From: Amoebophrya sp. A120 | Lineage: Eukaryota; Sar; Dinophyceae; Syndiniales; Amoebophryaceae | Assembly (NCBI GenBank): GCA_905178155.1 | Contig: CAJINV010000003.1 | Coordinates: 11,396,733-11,460,732 of the forward strand | Direction: 5' to 3' | DNA length: 64,000 nt | Shown: positions 36,874 through 47,902 of the stretch, one piece after another | Layout: each line of letters begins with the position of its first letter | Numbering within the stretch: position 1 is the stretch's first letter | Program-made: the position numbers and the translations under genes | Notes under the pieces: generated by a model | The model's database searches: none | What the model was told of the DNA's origin: nothing | The model's input: only the letters and a program-made list of their open reading frames with translations

Positions 36874-39800
36874 TCAAAGAACGACACCAACGCTAGCATT
36901 TCGCTGCTCTACCGCTAGGGAAGTGACGTTCGTGGTGGGGTCTAAATATTTTTCGCGTCTCGACCAAGCCCACCAGGTGTCGCTCCCTAGCTGCATCAAG
37001 GAATCCAAATACAAAACGCCGTGCTCGTAATCGAAAATCTCGCGCGCCACTGCAGCGCTCCGATTCGCGATTTGCTGCACAGTCGCCTCGTTCCGCTGCG
37101 CATACAGCACGGCTTGCACGAAGTGCTTCAAGTCGGTCTTTATGTAGTGTCGATCGTTCTGTAGCAGGGGATCGTACCAACATTCGACGTCATCGTAGTC
37201 ATCAACCTTCGCAGTAGATGAGTCCTCCCCGAGTCCTCGTGCAGGAGCAGCTGCACGATCATGATTGCGAAGGTCGTGGTCTTGAAGATCCTCTACAGGA
37301 TGTTGAACCTGTGGTCTTCCGCCCAGTGATGCCGCCGACGCTAGCCGGTGTGGGCTTTCAAAATTTTCCAGCCCAACGTCTTCTCGTCCGAAGGCATTTG
37401 TTGGCAAGAGCTGCAAATCTGAGACGAGACGCAGCTCGAGAGACTCGGACCATTTTACCCACATTTCCCGTGTGTCGCACCCTACATTCCGCCCCGTGAG
37501 CTGATACTTGTACTGGATATGGTTGAACACAGGCTGCCACGTGATCCACAGGTGCGGCTCTTCTTCCAGGAGCGTGCGATTCATGGTGCGCGCTTTTGCC
37601 TCAATCAGATCCGGCCGGGTTTGTCCAAGCTCGAGAAACACTTCATGAGCGAGAGAGTGTTTTATTTGGGACGAGGGGCTCTCGCTCTGCACTTCTAGAG
37701 GACCTCCAGGCTTAAAAATCGCGGCTCGATCACTTGTTGTTCTCGTAGACGACCAGTCGTGCTGCTGGTCGTGGTTCCCAGAAGTCCTAGATGAAGTATA
37801 ACCACGATGGCCATTGCTCTGTTCTACTACTTGTTCATTGTCGTTCACTAAAAATTTCCCCACCGTTGAGGCCCATGAAAGAGACTTCCTCCTGGATTCC
37901 AATCGTGCTACAGCCGCGCGTGAGTCCTCGTCTAGTAGGTCCTGTCGTGGAGGAGCCAAGCTTGTGTTCGGTGAAGGATCTTCGGCGGACACTTCTACAA
38001 CCGTCGAAACAACAGCTGGCGCGGAGGTGTGTTTTATTTTTTCGTCGGTGCTGTTGACTTCTTGGTTTGTAGTACCCCCGACGCCGCCGTCCTCCCTGGT
38101 CGTAGTACAACCGAAAAGCCACAGGTCTCTGGCGGAAGCTGACGAGAAAAGTCCGCCAGCGCTCCTGCCGCCAGTTGGAGTTGCGTGGTTCTTGTGCACG
38201 TCATCTTCTATAATTTCGGCAGTGCCAGTCCTGCGATTCTTCGAGTGTTTTTCATTTTCTCCCAGCAGCGCATCACAGAAATTTGCAAAAGCTTCAGTTG
38301 CTGGCGCACTTCCGTGGTGTAGAAACACTTCTTGTTGTTCTTGCGAAGATTTACTAGTCTGCAGCTCCTCCTCCTCCGGCGTCCTTCTTGTTGCAGCTCT
38401 AGTACCGCCACGTACAAAAACGCCGTTTCTGTGATTTTCTTGGTCCCGGTCCAAAGGCGTTGATGTGTCCTCGCCCAGCACATCTACTCGCGGCACGCCA
38501 AGCGCCGTCGGGCGCTCCGCGGGCACGTCGACGTCCCGCCCTCTAGCAGAATCACGCACGCCGCTCCTTCGCCTACGGTGGAGCTGCGAACGTGGATGTG
38601 CGCGCGTCGAGACGCGAAAAGCTTTCGAGCGGCGCGAAGACCAAGGAAAAGCAGCACGCCCGCGCTCGGCTTCGTGCTTGTTGAAGGGCGCCTGAAAGCT
38701 AAGCATGGTCCAGTGCGGCCCGAGCATCGGCCTCGAAAACGGCACGGCAGCCCCCCTGGACGATGTGCCTACTTGTTTGCCACTTCCACTTGTCGCGTTC
38801 TTCTTCTTCCCCCCCTGCTGGCGCATTTCGTCCTGGCCTAGCTTCGTAAAGGAACGCGAGAGCCCAATGACCTGCAAATGAGGAGCCTGGGGGGCGTTGC
38901 GAGTGCGATCGCGCCGGTCCTCCGGGCTGACGTAGGAGCGGAAGGACGCGCCGTCTGGTTTCGGTGGCTCCATGCAGTCGAGCTGCAGCATCACAAGCTG
39001 CGGCGTCCTCCGCGCAGGAGGGGTACGAGTTCCTCTAGGAGGTGTCGTAGAAGTCCTTCTTCTCCTGCTCCTCCTAGTCTTGGCACCGGTCACTTCTCCA
39101 TGCTGGGGACCAGGCGCATGCGACGACGGCGTTGTTGTACTAGTAGTACCTCCCGTGGTAGATGTTGGACCAAGATCAACATCCTGTTCCTCCGGTGAAC
39201 CGTCCAATGCGGCCCGAGTGGGAAGCTGCACAAAAATGCTGCGTACCATCTCCTGCAAGCGGTGTTTCAGCTTCCGGAAGAACAGAACTGCGTGCAGTGC
39301 CACATCGTAGTAGAAACATTGCGCCGGAAAATAATTGGTCGAGGTGCGGTTCACCAATTCAAAATTGGCTTCGTCGATCCACCACTCGCAAAGGTGCGAG
39401 ATCGGCTCAAACACGCGCGACGTTTGATTCTGCACTTTATATTGCACCAAGCTTGTGCCCGGAACCGGTTCCGGAGGCCCCTCAGCAATGATTTCATCCA
39501 CGTTTCTCCTGCGGTCATTTTCCAGACGTGCGGTGCGAGGAGCTTCTCCTGTCGGTGACACCCTTTGCAGATGAGATTCCGGTGCAGCTTGCTCCGTTCC
39601 ACTTTCCTCAGCCACGAGGGTGCTGCTGGTGCTGGACCCTGCTTTTCCAGCTCCGACGGAAACATCAACCTCAACACGACCGGCAGTAGAGCGACGGCGT
39701 TCCATTGTAGTGATGATTTCTGGGAACGGCGTGCCCGTGGTGGATGATGTGGTTGTGGTACTTGTAGTCATACTTACCGGGTCCAGCAGTGTGTTCAACG

Positions 39801-40902
39801 CAGTCAGATTCGTCTCCAGCCGCTCCGCTTCCACCTTGGTCCGCTCGTTGAAGTATTCGCCCACATACTTCTCCGCCAGAAACTGCATCCAGCGTGGGCG
39901 TTGCTCCATCCTCTTTGCGAACATCCGGAGCAGCTTGGAATGACAACACTCGAGGTACCGATACGAATGGAAACGCCCGGCGACCACCGTTGTGTGCAAA
40001 TTTTTAGTGTGTGGGCTTCTGATGTGCTGCTTGACGTCGGCAGTGGTCTTCTCGTGGCCCCGTAAAAACTGACTTTCCTCGTCGTTCAACACACCTCCTC
40101 TTGGATCATCAGCCCCTTCTTGTGGTTCGGTGGTCGTCTTTGGCTCCTGCTGATTTATTCGTCCTTGTGGCGGGAGCGCGCCGGCCTGATGATCGGCATT
40201 TACTTTCCATTCAACATCTTCACCCGCACCATCGTGCACGACATCATGGTCGTTTTGCAAATAAAAATCTTCGGTGAGGATGCCGCCAAACTCGAGCTCG
40301 GGGTCGTGCGCCCCGAAACACGTCTGCGGATACACCAAGTGGTTCTGCGCTGGAGAGTGGCAGCACGTGTATTTGAGGGCTGAATCGGACAAGCGACTGA
40401 TCTTCTCTGCTTGGTACAGTCGGGTCCAGGAGTCTCTCACGTCGTCCCAACATCGTCTCTGGCTCTCTTTCGTCACTACGTAAGAAACGTCCGAGAGCAG
40501 TCGTAGTTCCTGCGCGTTCATCATGTCCTGTTTTTGAGACCGTGCCCCCGCAGAGGTCGTCGTTTGAGTTCCTTCACGATAGTGATGAAAATCCTGAGCC
40601 GCTTTCTTTTCCAAGAAAGCCCACGCGATCTGCTCCAGCCCAGAGGGCTGGCGCAGATCCTTTGCAGATGTTTCCTGCTGTTCGAGCGCGTGCCCCAAGG
40701 GGAGCGGCCGCTGCGTAGTATCTTCTAGCTCAGCGACAGCCTCCTGCACCGGCTGGCGCAAGATGATGCTGAGCAGTGCGAGGCCTGCTGGAACCCCTGA
40801 ACTGGTTCGCGTAAAAATGTTCCCCAAAAAAAAAAGAGAAGCTTGCATCGAGGTTGAAATGAAGAGGAAAAAGGATACTGGACCGGCTTTCCATAGCGTC
40901 AT
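36874..40902 (-). CDS. GT90/CAP10-like glycosyltransferase A (1342 aa, apparently intronless)
   Basis: It starts with a hydrophobic signal or anchor region (residues about 1-50, including FFLFISTSMQASLFFLGNIF). Cys/Trp motifs of this algal and dinoflagellate group follow: CWDDVRDSW at 151-159, a CC pair at 180-181 and an ECCHSKLL segment. The CAP10-type C-terminal part covers about residues 1125-1290: YKYQLTGRNVGCDTREMWVK, then ECWYDPLLQNDRHYIKTDLK, HFVQAVLYAQRNEATVQQIA and ANRSAAVAREIF. This corresponds to the family pattern of sugar-nucleotide-binding core, an HY-P-D loop and a terminal helix. GT90 enzymes transfer xylose or glucose to proteins or glycans in ER/Golgi. The middle contains long Thr/Ser/Arg-rich linkers (TTTTSSTTG), so the protein is much longer than usual GT90 enzymes. 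Unlike its paralogue at 52-59 kb it has no introner. Several catalytic positions are hard to place, so activity is unproven. Confidence 0.75.
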   Translation of the reverse strand: MTLWKAGPVSFFLFISTSMQASLFFLGNIFTRTSSGVPAGLALLSIILRQPVQEAVAELEDTTQRPLPLGHALEQQETSAKDLRQPSGLEQIAWAFLEKKAAQDFHHYREGTQTTTSAGARSQKQDMMNAQELRLLSDVSYVVTKESQRRCWDDVRDSWTRLYQAEKISRLSDSALKYTCCHSPAQNHLVYPQTCFGAHDPELEFGGILTEDFYLQNDHDVVHDGAGEDVEWKVNADHQAGALPPQGRINQQEPKTTTEPQEGADDPRGGVLNDEESQFLRGHEKTTADVKQHIRSPHTKNLHTTVVAGRFHSYRYLECCHSKLLRMFAKRMEQRPRWMQFLAEKYVGEYFNERTKVEAERLETNLTALNTLLDPVSMTTSTTTTSSTTGTPFPEIITTMERRRSTAGRVEVDVSVGAGKAGSSTSSTLVAEESGTEQAAPESHLQRVSPTGEAPRTARLENDRRRNVDEIIAEGPPEPVPGTSLVQYKVQNQTSRVFEPISHLCEWWIDEANFELVNRTSTNYFPAQCFYYDVALHAVLFFRKLKHRLQEMVRSIFVQLPTRAALDGSPEEQDVDLGPTSTTGGTTSTTTPSSHAPGPQHGEVTGAKTRRSRRRRTSTTPPRGTRTPPARRTPQLVMLQLDCMEPPKPDGASFRSYVSPEDRRDRTRNAPQAPHLQVIGLSRSFTKLGQDEMRQQGGKKKNATSGSGKQVGTSSRGAAVPFSRPMLGPHWTMLSFQAPFNKHEAERGRAAFPWSSRRSKAFRVSTRAHPRSQLHRRRRSGVRDSARGRDVDVPAERPTALGVPRVDVLGEDTSTPLDRDQENHRNGVFVRGGTRAATRRTPEEEELQTSKSSQEQQEVFLHHGSAPATEAFANFCDALLGENEKHSKNRRTGTAEIIEDDVHKNHATPTGGRSAGGLFSSASARDLWLFGCTTTREDGGVGGTTNQEVNSTDEKIKHTSAPAVVSTVVEVSAEDPSPNTSLAPPRQDLLDEDSRAAVARLESRRKSLSWASTVGKFLVNDNEQVVEQSNGHRGYTSSRTSGNHDQQHDWSSTRTTSDRAAIFKPGGPLEVQSESPSSQIKHSLAHEVFLELGQTRPDLIEAKARTMNRTLLEEEPHLWITWQPVFNHIQYKYQLTGRNVGCDTREMWVKWSESLELRLVSDLQLLPTNAFGREDVGLENFESPHRLASAASLGGRPQVQHPVEDLQDHDLRNHDRAAAPARGLGEDSSTAKVDDYDDVECWYDPLLQNDRHYIKTDLKHFVQAVLYAQRNEATVQQIANRSAAVAREIFDYEHGVLYLDSLMQLGSDTWWAWSRREKYLDPTTNVTSLAVEQRNASVGVVL

Positions 40903-42584
40903 GTCTCGACAAGGGACAAGAATTGTTTCTCAAGAATACCAACACTAACGACCACGAAACAAAGCATTTATCAGTCTAGAGATCCGAAAAGCATCATGTA
41001 ATACTTGTTTTCAAAAGAAATTCCAATTTTCTTCCCATTCTGGTTCGGGCGACGGCGCATACTAATATGCACTTACATTATTTACAGTGGGTTTCCCCCA
41101 AAGTACTTCTAAGCGTGTGAGTGTCACCTCTTTGATTTATTCGATTTCGCCAAAGGCTGCTTTTCAAAACAAGGGAGTCGAACTTCCGAACAAGAGGTGC
41201 TTACACTAGCGGCAAAACATTGCTGCCCACTATACAGATCTTGCAAAAACACAGAGGCACGACCCAGCAACCAACCGGGGCATGTCGATCTTGACCCTCA
41301 TGTCAGTAAAAAAACGATTTTCCGCCGATAGGATACGATCTAGCACAAGAAAAATCAAAATACGTTCTTTCGACGACGCACTTGATCAAGATGAAACTCG
41401 ACCTTGTTCATTTGCAGCTGGAAAAACCATTCCATGCGAACTTGTTGTGCCCGAGGTGAAACAGAACTCTCTGCGACAGATGGTTTCAGAGGCAAAATGC
41501 TTAAGCTGTAACTTTATCAAGGCGCTTCGTGGTACTGGCGGTTCCAGATGAATGCATGCGATTTGTTCAAGTTGGCATAGAGCACATGCGACTCTGCGCT
41601 GGATTTCTCGGCCACGCGTTTTTGTTTTATTTCTTCGTTGCTCAGACAAATGCAAATCACCTCTGAAATGACAAATACACCTATGACCTCCACCCACCAT
41701 CCCCCCCGCAAAAGCAATAAATGACATGATCTATTTCTATACATAGATACTGTATTATTAGATTTAAAGGACAAAGGAATAAAAGAAAATCATGTGACAT
41801 TTGACTCGGCGATTTTCCAGCCTGCTGTTGTTCCTGACTTTTGCGACACCTTTCTCGCTTTGCGCACCAGCTAAAGGAAACCAACAAGCGCATGCTGGGC
41901 CTACCGCTTACCCACGCCCGGAAAAAGGTTGCGAAAAGATCAGGATCGATGAGGAATATCCCAGCTTCCGTCATCACGGATGGCTGCTGGAAATGTCGGG
42001 TGACGAGGACGACCATGATTTTCGAGTTGCGGACCGTTTTCGTTATCTCCTGTATTCAAATTCTCTTTCAGTACTTTATCCCTCCCTGTCTGGTACATAT
42101 GGTACCGTCCGGCGAGTTGTGCGGTCGACCAACAAATTGGCGTTCCCCCTCCCCGGGAAACTTGTTAGTATTAGTAAGAGCTGCCAGCACGGAATTTCCC
42201 TGTGAAATCGTCTTGTACTGTTTGCGGGCGGTACGGCACTACTGAGGGCCACTCGTTTGGACCAGAACTGGTCTTGTTTGATGCTGGTTCCTCGAGGGTA
42301 AGGGTACGGCGCCGTCAGCGCGGGCGTCAGCGCGAGCTGCTGCCATTCGATATCATTATACTGAGTCGGGGCCTGCGCACTAAATTATGTCCGCACCTCT
42401 CAAGTTCTGTGCCGCCCACCGCCGCTGCCAGCGGTACCACCAAGGTGCTAGGCATTAATAGCGGCTACCTGCTACTCGGACTCCTACTTATGATCGGCGA
42501 GAATGAACACCAATCGTCACCCACGCATTGGGCCGGCGCGCACTCATCTACGGGCACGCGGGCACGCATTTGGTTACCAGATGA
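40903..42584. other. Intergenic with possible plus-strand secreted ORF
   Basis: A plus-strand frame, 41801-42205 (134 aa), begins MTRRFSSLLLFLTFATPFSL then CAP, a good signal peptide pattern. The rest (EKIRIDEEYPSFRHHGWLLE) is unrecognised. An overlapping frame in another phase is equally open. The rest shows nothing. Confidence 0.25.
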
Positions 42585-44511
42585 TCAGGCCGAGCCGAGA
42601 ATTGTCTGTCGCTGCACCATCTCCAGGTTGTACTCCCGGCAGGCACATGCGTTTATGACAAACCGTGCGCGAGCGTACCCGAGCGGCTCCAAGATCTGTT
42701 CCGCCAGGAGACAATCGTTTTTTGACAAGAAAACCTCATTTCCACCGAGTTCGTCCGCCCAAACAGTCGGGGTTTCATAGAGGTAGCCCACCTCCTGCTG
42801 AAACCTTTCGCTCGATCGCATGACATCCTGGCACTCCAGCTCCACCGCGTCGATTTGCACACGCACACCCGGCGCGCCAGTGGGGGTACTACTTCCCTGA
42901 CCACCTCCCTCGGTGGCCAACAAAGACGCGATCGCGGCAACCAGCGCCACGTCCAGACCCTGCGCGTCGATCTCGATTCTCGCCACTGCTACCAACGCTG
43001 CGCCCGAAGCAGAAGCGGAAGAAAACTCCCGAAGGGCGTCAAACAGAGCGCGAACGCCGAGAAATCGGTACGCATCGGTGCCTGCGTACCCTGTGGGGTC
43101 TTGCACGCCCAGGCAGGAGGTGGCCGCATCGACGAATTCGGAGTCCTCCTCCTGCACAAGGTTCGCGTCAATCCCGCAGGTTTCTGCAAACAGGCCCCAC
43201 TTGTCGACGTACTGCGCAAACAACGTGCGCGCGGACGGCACCAAAGCTGTCTCCACTTCGCACTCGGACTCGGTGGCGTACCAGCGCGACGCGCGGCGAC
43301 AGGCGTAGTAGGCCATCTGCCGGGTGTAAGCCGCGAAACCTTCGTTTCGCTCCAGCTCGTAACTCAAATTCATCTCCCCCAAGGGACCGACATTGTAATT
43401 TTTATGGTGCGCCGCCGGCCTAGAATTTTCACTGCTTGGAGGAGCTACAGCTACTACGTCCTCGTCAGATGAAGTCGACGAAATTCTACTACCAAAAAAA
43501 AGTTCTTCATCGCCGTCGAGCGGCACGCCGGAGGCATTGTTGTTCCGAGGGAGCGCCGGTGGAGCCAGCGCTGAATCGAGGGAGGCTAAAAGGTCCCGCT
43601 TGCACGCGCCCAAGTCGGGATATGGAAAAAATGGCGGTCGCGCGTCATCCAGGTCGCCGTGTTCTTGCTGTTGTAGTTGACCCCCGACGGGGAGGACAGC
43701 TGCGGCCCGGGGGCAAAGCACACTACTGTACGCCGCTTTCTGATAAAACCTGTTGGTGCCCGGTCTTCCACCACTTCCTTTCGAAGCTACCACCTCATCT
43801 GGAACAAGCACCACGGTATGCATTGCAAATATGTTGTTTGCTGGGTCCTCTGGAAGATTGCAAGTAGATTTGCAATTCACATTGTACATGACCCATAAAG
43901 ATGTTGTCGGTGATGCAAGTTGGTCTAGCATTATAGATAATTTTCTAAGTGCTCAATGATGCCTATCCCGCACGAGAAATGCCCTTTCCACGTAGCAACA
44001 ACTGGGCTCCTGCGCTACCTAGAAGCTACTCAAGTAGCAATACAGATTTTATTAGAATCCATAGATATCCAACAACAGCTGCATCACAAGTTGCACTCTT
44101 CCAGAGGTGGACCCAGACATATTTTGCAATTGGATACATGGGCAGTCGCACCAACGTCGCATTCGCGGAAAGCTGGCGTGCCCCGGGCTCGTCATTAGGA
44201 TCGAATTCTAAGAGCAGCAGTCTACTCGAGCTCGTCCCGCTCCCGCGAGTTGATGTAGCATCATGATTTTTAGTCGCTGCTGTAAAGTCGATGCCGCTCG
44301 CCTCCCAACCTTCGCGATTTATTCCAACCTTGAGAAAAAGCCGGTCGAAGGAAAAGTCTGCGCCTAGCAAGTCACGGAGCGACTCGCCGAGGTTCATTTC
44401 GGCAACTGCACCTGTACTAGTGCCGGTAGTACCTGCGCGAACAACCGACGGCTGCGTAATAGATACCGCCGGCAACAGCCTGAGGCTCAGCCAGTAGATG
44501 AACGGACTCAT
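42585..44511 (-). CDS. FkbM-type methyltransferase-like protein B
   Basis: Exon 1 (44511-44124) starts with a signal peptide (MSPFIYWLSLRLLPAVSITQ). It contains FDRLFLKVGINREGWEASGI and the acidic strand SRLLLLEFDPNDEPGARQL, the positions of the SAM-binding motifs in FkbM proteins. Exon 2 (43828-42585) contains ARIEIDAQGLDVALVAAIAS, the KIDxxG-like family motif, then VRVQIDAVELECQDV and a C-terminal FLSKNDCLLAEQILEPLGYA and CACREYNLEM, typical of the algal subgroup. Joining across the family C introner gives RLPMYPIA-MHTVVLVPDE in frame. The likely role is methylation of a sugar or related acceptor in the secretory pathway. The Lys of the canonical KID motif is Arg-Ile-Glu here, so activity needs caution. 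Both ends look complete. Confidence 0.68.
43829..44129 (-). mobile_element. Introner, family C (301 bp), in FkbM gene B
   Basis: The borders are TTGCAA at 43823-43828 and 44124-44129. Inverted ends GCAAAATATGTCTGGGTCCA-CTCTGGAAGAG and complement extend about 35 bp inward with a few mismatches. Removing one TTGCAA plus the inside restores the frame exactly. No GT or AG lies at any of the equivalent cut positions. Confidence 0.8.
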
Positions 44512-45072
44512 AATCGCAGTCGACGCGACACCACGGGAACTCCGCTGATTCTTGCCCTACTATCGAAAAAAGCGACTCGGAACATCAAACTAACACTTTA
44601 TCTTCTAGCTACTACGAGCCACAGGTGGCGCGAGAAAAAAAGCTTTCGTGGCTTCCCACGAGTTAGAGAGCAATAATGGGGGTAGAAGTCCTGACAAAAC
44701 GATTCTGAAAAAACAGCATGCACATACAACTTTTCATGATCACTTGGAGCTCCACAGTTGGACGAAAAGTGCGCTTTGAACACACGGTTGGCAGACTCTA
44801 TGTAGTTGCACTTCATTTATACTAGGAACTATCTGTCAGGGAAAATGTATTTGATAGCTTTGCTTGGCGGATGCTGGCAACAGGTGCTGTTTCCATTAGG
44901 CCGCGTGCGCCCGACGAGAGTCTTTTTCCGGTCATCAAACATGACTCCAATACCAGTGGAAGATCTTGGTCCCTTGGCAACTCCTGCTTCATCGTACTTC
45001 TGTATGTAAGTACTTAAGTACAACACAGCAGTACGGCGTAGTTCCCGTGCGGATGCCAGTTCAGTCAAATCG
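44512..45072. other. Short intergenic region
   Basis: No gene supported. An open minus-strand frame that continues past the stop of the next gene (45167-44829) is in another phase and is probably not coding. Confidence 0.4.
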
Positions 45073-47464
45073 TTAAATCCAAGAGTGGGCGCGTATACCG
45101 CGATGCCGCAACTGTTGAAACTGGCGTAAAGAATCCGCAATGTCCTTCGTGTGGTCCACGCCGTCACCCCACCCGCTTGGTTGCATCAACGGGTTTTGAA
45201 CGTGGTGCTCCCAGGCGAGCTCGGTGATGCCGTAGAAATTCCCAGGGACGCTGAGCAGTTTCTGAATAATTGCTTGCTCCACCGCGGGCGTGTCGATGTC
45301 TAGCTTCAGAAGGACGTAGTCAACAGAGTACTATTGCGATAAAAAATCCCCCCTCCCCCTACTCACGAGGCCAACATCCTGTGTTGCTTATTTTTTGCGG
45401 CCAAAAACTATCGCCTCTGTCTTGCGAGAAGGCAACGCAGCTAGAGGTGGTGCCCATCGCATCGCGCAGCTGATTTCTTATCCTGTTGGACCTTCATGAC
45501 AGCCATGCTGCCCCTCCTTTATGCGAAACGGTTATACGGAGTCGTTCCTAATCAGGCTTTCAATCTACCCGTGATTCGTCCCTCCTGCAACATCACAAAG
45601 ATGATTTGTGTAAGTACGCAAATCCAGCAACAGGAGAGATCTCTTTTGAATCGGTATGGAATGGGGGCTTTTTTCACTTTGATACAGAGTCCAGCAGGTT
45701 TTTTATTTTTTCAACATCAGCCGGACTATAATCAGCAGCGGGAGCTGTAGCCGCGTCGGAACAGGTTTCGCCACTTCCTCGGCTGTTCTCTTGCACATGA
45801 TCACTCTGACAATCCGCTGGTGCAGGTCCCCCAGGAATTTTTGCATCGACTCCTTCGCTCCTACCACCATCTTCCCGCCGGGCAATCGAGGGGGCGTATT
45901 GAGATTCCGTTCTGATCGCGGAAACTAAACCGCCCCTAGCTTCTGCGAGGTACTCAAGCAGATCCGTTGTCCCATCCTGATCGTGGTCGGGACCACTGCC
46001 AACTTTGGCGGCCGCGAAGCGGAAGACAGTCAGGTCTTCCAGTGGTCCACGACCTCGGACTACTCTTCTCGTTCTTCCCTTATTCGTGCAGCTGCTCGCG
46101 TTGTGCCAAGAAAGGCACTCGCTCTCCTGATCTCTCGTGATTTTCCTTCCGCCGCGCAGCTCGGGCACGGTTTGCAGAAATTTTTCGACCGTGGTCGCAG
46201 GCTCCCACCCGTGAAATTCCGTGAAGGTGAGGTTGCTCAGCTTGAAGAGCCAGTCCGTGAAAAAAGCCGGGCTCGTTCCCCAACGAGTGGCACCGGCATC
46301 CAGGAACAGTCTGCGCGGCGGGAGGTGCTCCTCTACCAGTAAACTTTCGCTAGAAACGAGGGGATCGATTGGAGAAGAAGAAGTTGTACTTCTCCTGCTC
46401 TCCATCTGGTGTGACATCAGAAGCCTGCGGACGCTACTGGCTGGCAGTGGGAGGACGTAGCTGGCATCCATGAGCCACATGCTTTTCCACACGTGCAGCG
46501 TTTTACCGTTGTCGAAAGACAGGTCACACGCTAGGGGGTGCCGCAGGATGCCGACGAGGGGCTCAATCCACTCCGTATATTGCTCGTCGTTTCGGCACTC
46601 GTCCCGGAAAACGAGGCGCGAGAAGACTTGCCTCATAGTCTTTCCCCTTATTTCTCTGGCCGTTGCCGCCTCGGTTCGTGAAAACTTGGTAGCCCCATGA
46701 TCGTCCCTTCCTGCCCTGTTCTGACCTATCGCCCGACCCGGACGATGATGTTGCGTATCCTGATTCTCGTCCTCTGGTTGACGTAAGAGGTCCGCCTCTG
46801 TTCGTCCCTCCTCCTGCCCTAAAAAGTTCCCGTCACCAGCGCCGCCTTCGCTCCAAAATTGCGCCAGCGGCACCGTCCGCGTTGCAAGCGCATAGCTTCC
46901 ACCGTGCTGGAACCGCACTGCTCTGTCCACTCGATTTTTGCCAGGCTCCTCTTGCAGCGAATTCCGTCTTGTAGTGCGCCGAACAGGTCCAAGCGGCTGT
47001 ACAGTTTTCTCATCCCAGTCCAGTTCGATAATGCGGGGACGGCCCTGTCCGTCATCCAGCCGGCAAGCGCGTTTACGTTCTTTCGCTCGACCACGACCCT
47101 TCTCTTCTTCCTTTCCTGCCACCACAGAAAACTGCGAGAAGCTGTTGTCCAGCGGACAGATATGATGCAAAAAAGTCAAGAGGTAATCGACTTGACTTTC
47201 TAACGCGGCGCAAATGGGACGGTACGAGGCATCGCGGTCTTGCGACCTCCCCTGCAGCTGGAGACTGCGGATGTTTTCCTCCCACCACGCTTCCCATTCC
47301 GACGGCTCATACCGCACAAATCTGCGGGGGCTACACCTGCTTGGGCCTGATGCAGCAACGGCAGTCGAGACTCGCCAAGACCAACACGCGCACACACAGC
47401 ACAGCGCCAGCGCGTCCTCCAGTCTATGTTTTCGCCGCATCGGTGGAGGTGCGAGACTTATCAT
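45073..47464 (-). CDS. FkbM-type methyltransferase-like protein C
   Basis: Exon 1 is 47464-45686 and exon 2 is 45330-45073. Near the N-terminus a hydrophobic stretch (LALCCVCACWSWRVSTAVAA) acts as signal or anchor. The middle is a charged, poorly conserved region. The methyltransferase part has KSMWLMDASYVLPLP, then RRLFLDAGATRWGTSPAFF (the D-x-G-A SAM-binding loop) and EFHGWEPATTVEKFL (acidic motif II). Exon 2 adds DYVLLKLDIDTPAVEQAII (KIDxE-like motif), ITELAWEHHVQNPL and a terminal LRHRGIRAHSWI. These are the ordered motifs of an algal methyltransferase group related to FkbM. The GT-AG join is exact (LLDS-YSVDYVLLKLD), strong support for the model. It lies in the same orientation between FkbM gene B and AspH. 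Confidence 0.72.
45331..45685 (-). mobile_element. Introner, family A (355 bp), with GT-AG ends
   Basis: Donor TCT/GTATCAAAGTGAAAAAAG, acceptor TTTTTTATCGCAATAG. The C-rich inner ends (CCCCCCTCCCCC and CCATTCCATACC) are inverted. A direct repeat ACAGAGT lies at the two borders (45324-45329 region and 45685-45690), probably the target duplication. Confidence 0.8.
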
Positions 47465-47902
47465 CTGGAAGCCAAATACCGCAGATCTCTGTCTCGTCCA
47501 AGCGGATACTCATTTTCGCACTGCTCAACCCAAGCCGAAAGGTGGTCAAGATACAACCATTACTTGCCACGAAACAAACAGAGAGGAACAACAGCAAAAA
47601 ATCAAGAAACGAGCCAAATGAAATGAGAGCACAGAATGTCACAGCGTTAAAATGATCTTTTGCTGCCCACCATAGCTCGTTCTTGTGCCACCATTATGGC
47701 CACGGATATTTTCTTCGGACCACACACGCCCTGGTAGATCCGGACCTTGAACAATTATCTAGAATGTCGATAACGAAAGGCGACGCTCTTGACGTGCAGG
47801 TCCACCTCCTCGTACCGCATTTATTTCTTTTTGGTTTTCACGCTGTGTTCTTGCAGTAGCTATCAAGAGAAATCCTCGACATCATAGAAAACAACATCAA
47901 CT
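47465..47902. other. Intergenic, nothing supported
   Basis: Short frames only, between the start of methyltransferase gene C (47464) and the stop of the AspH-like gene (47903). Confidence 0.4.

Noticed and set aside
44829-45167. Extension of methyltransferase gene C past its stop at 45073
   Set aside because: The continuing frame is in another phase, and the protein already ends with the expected motif AHSWI.
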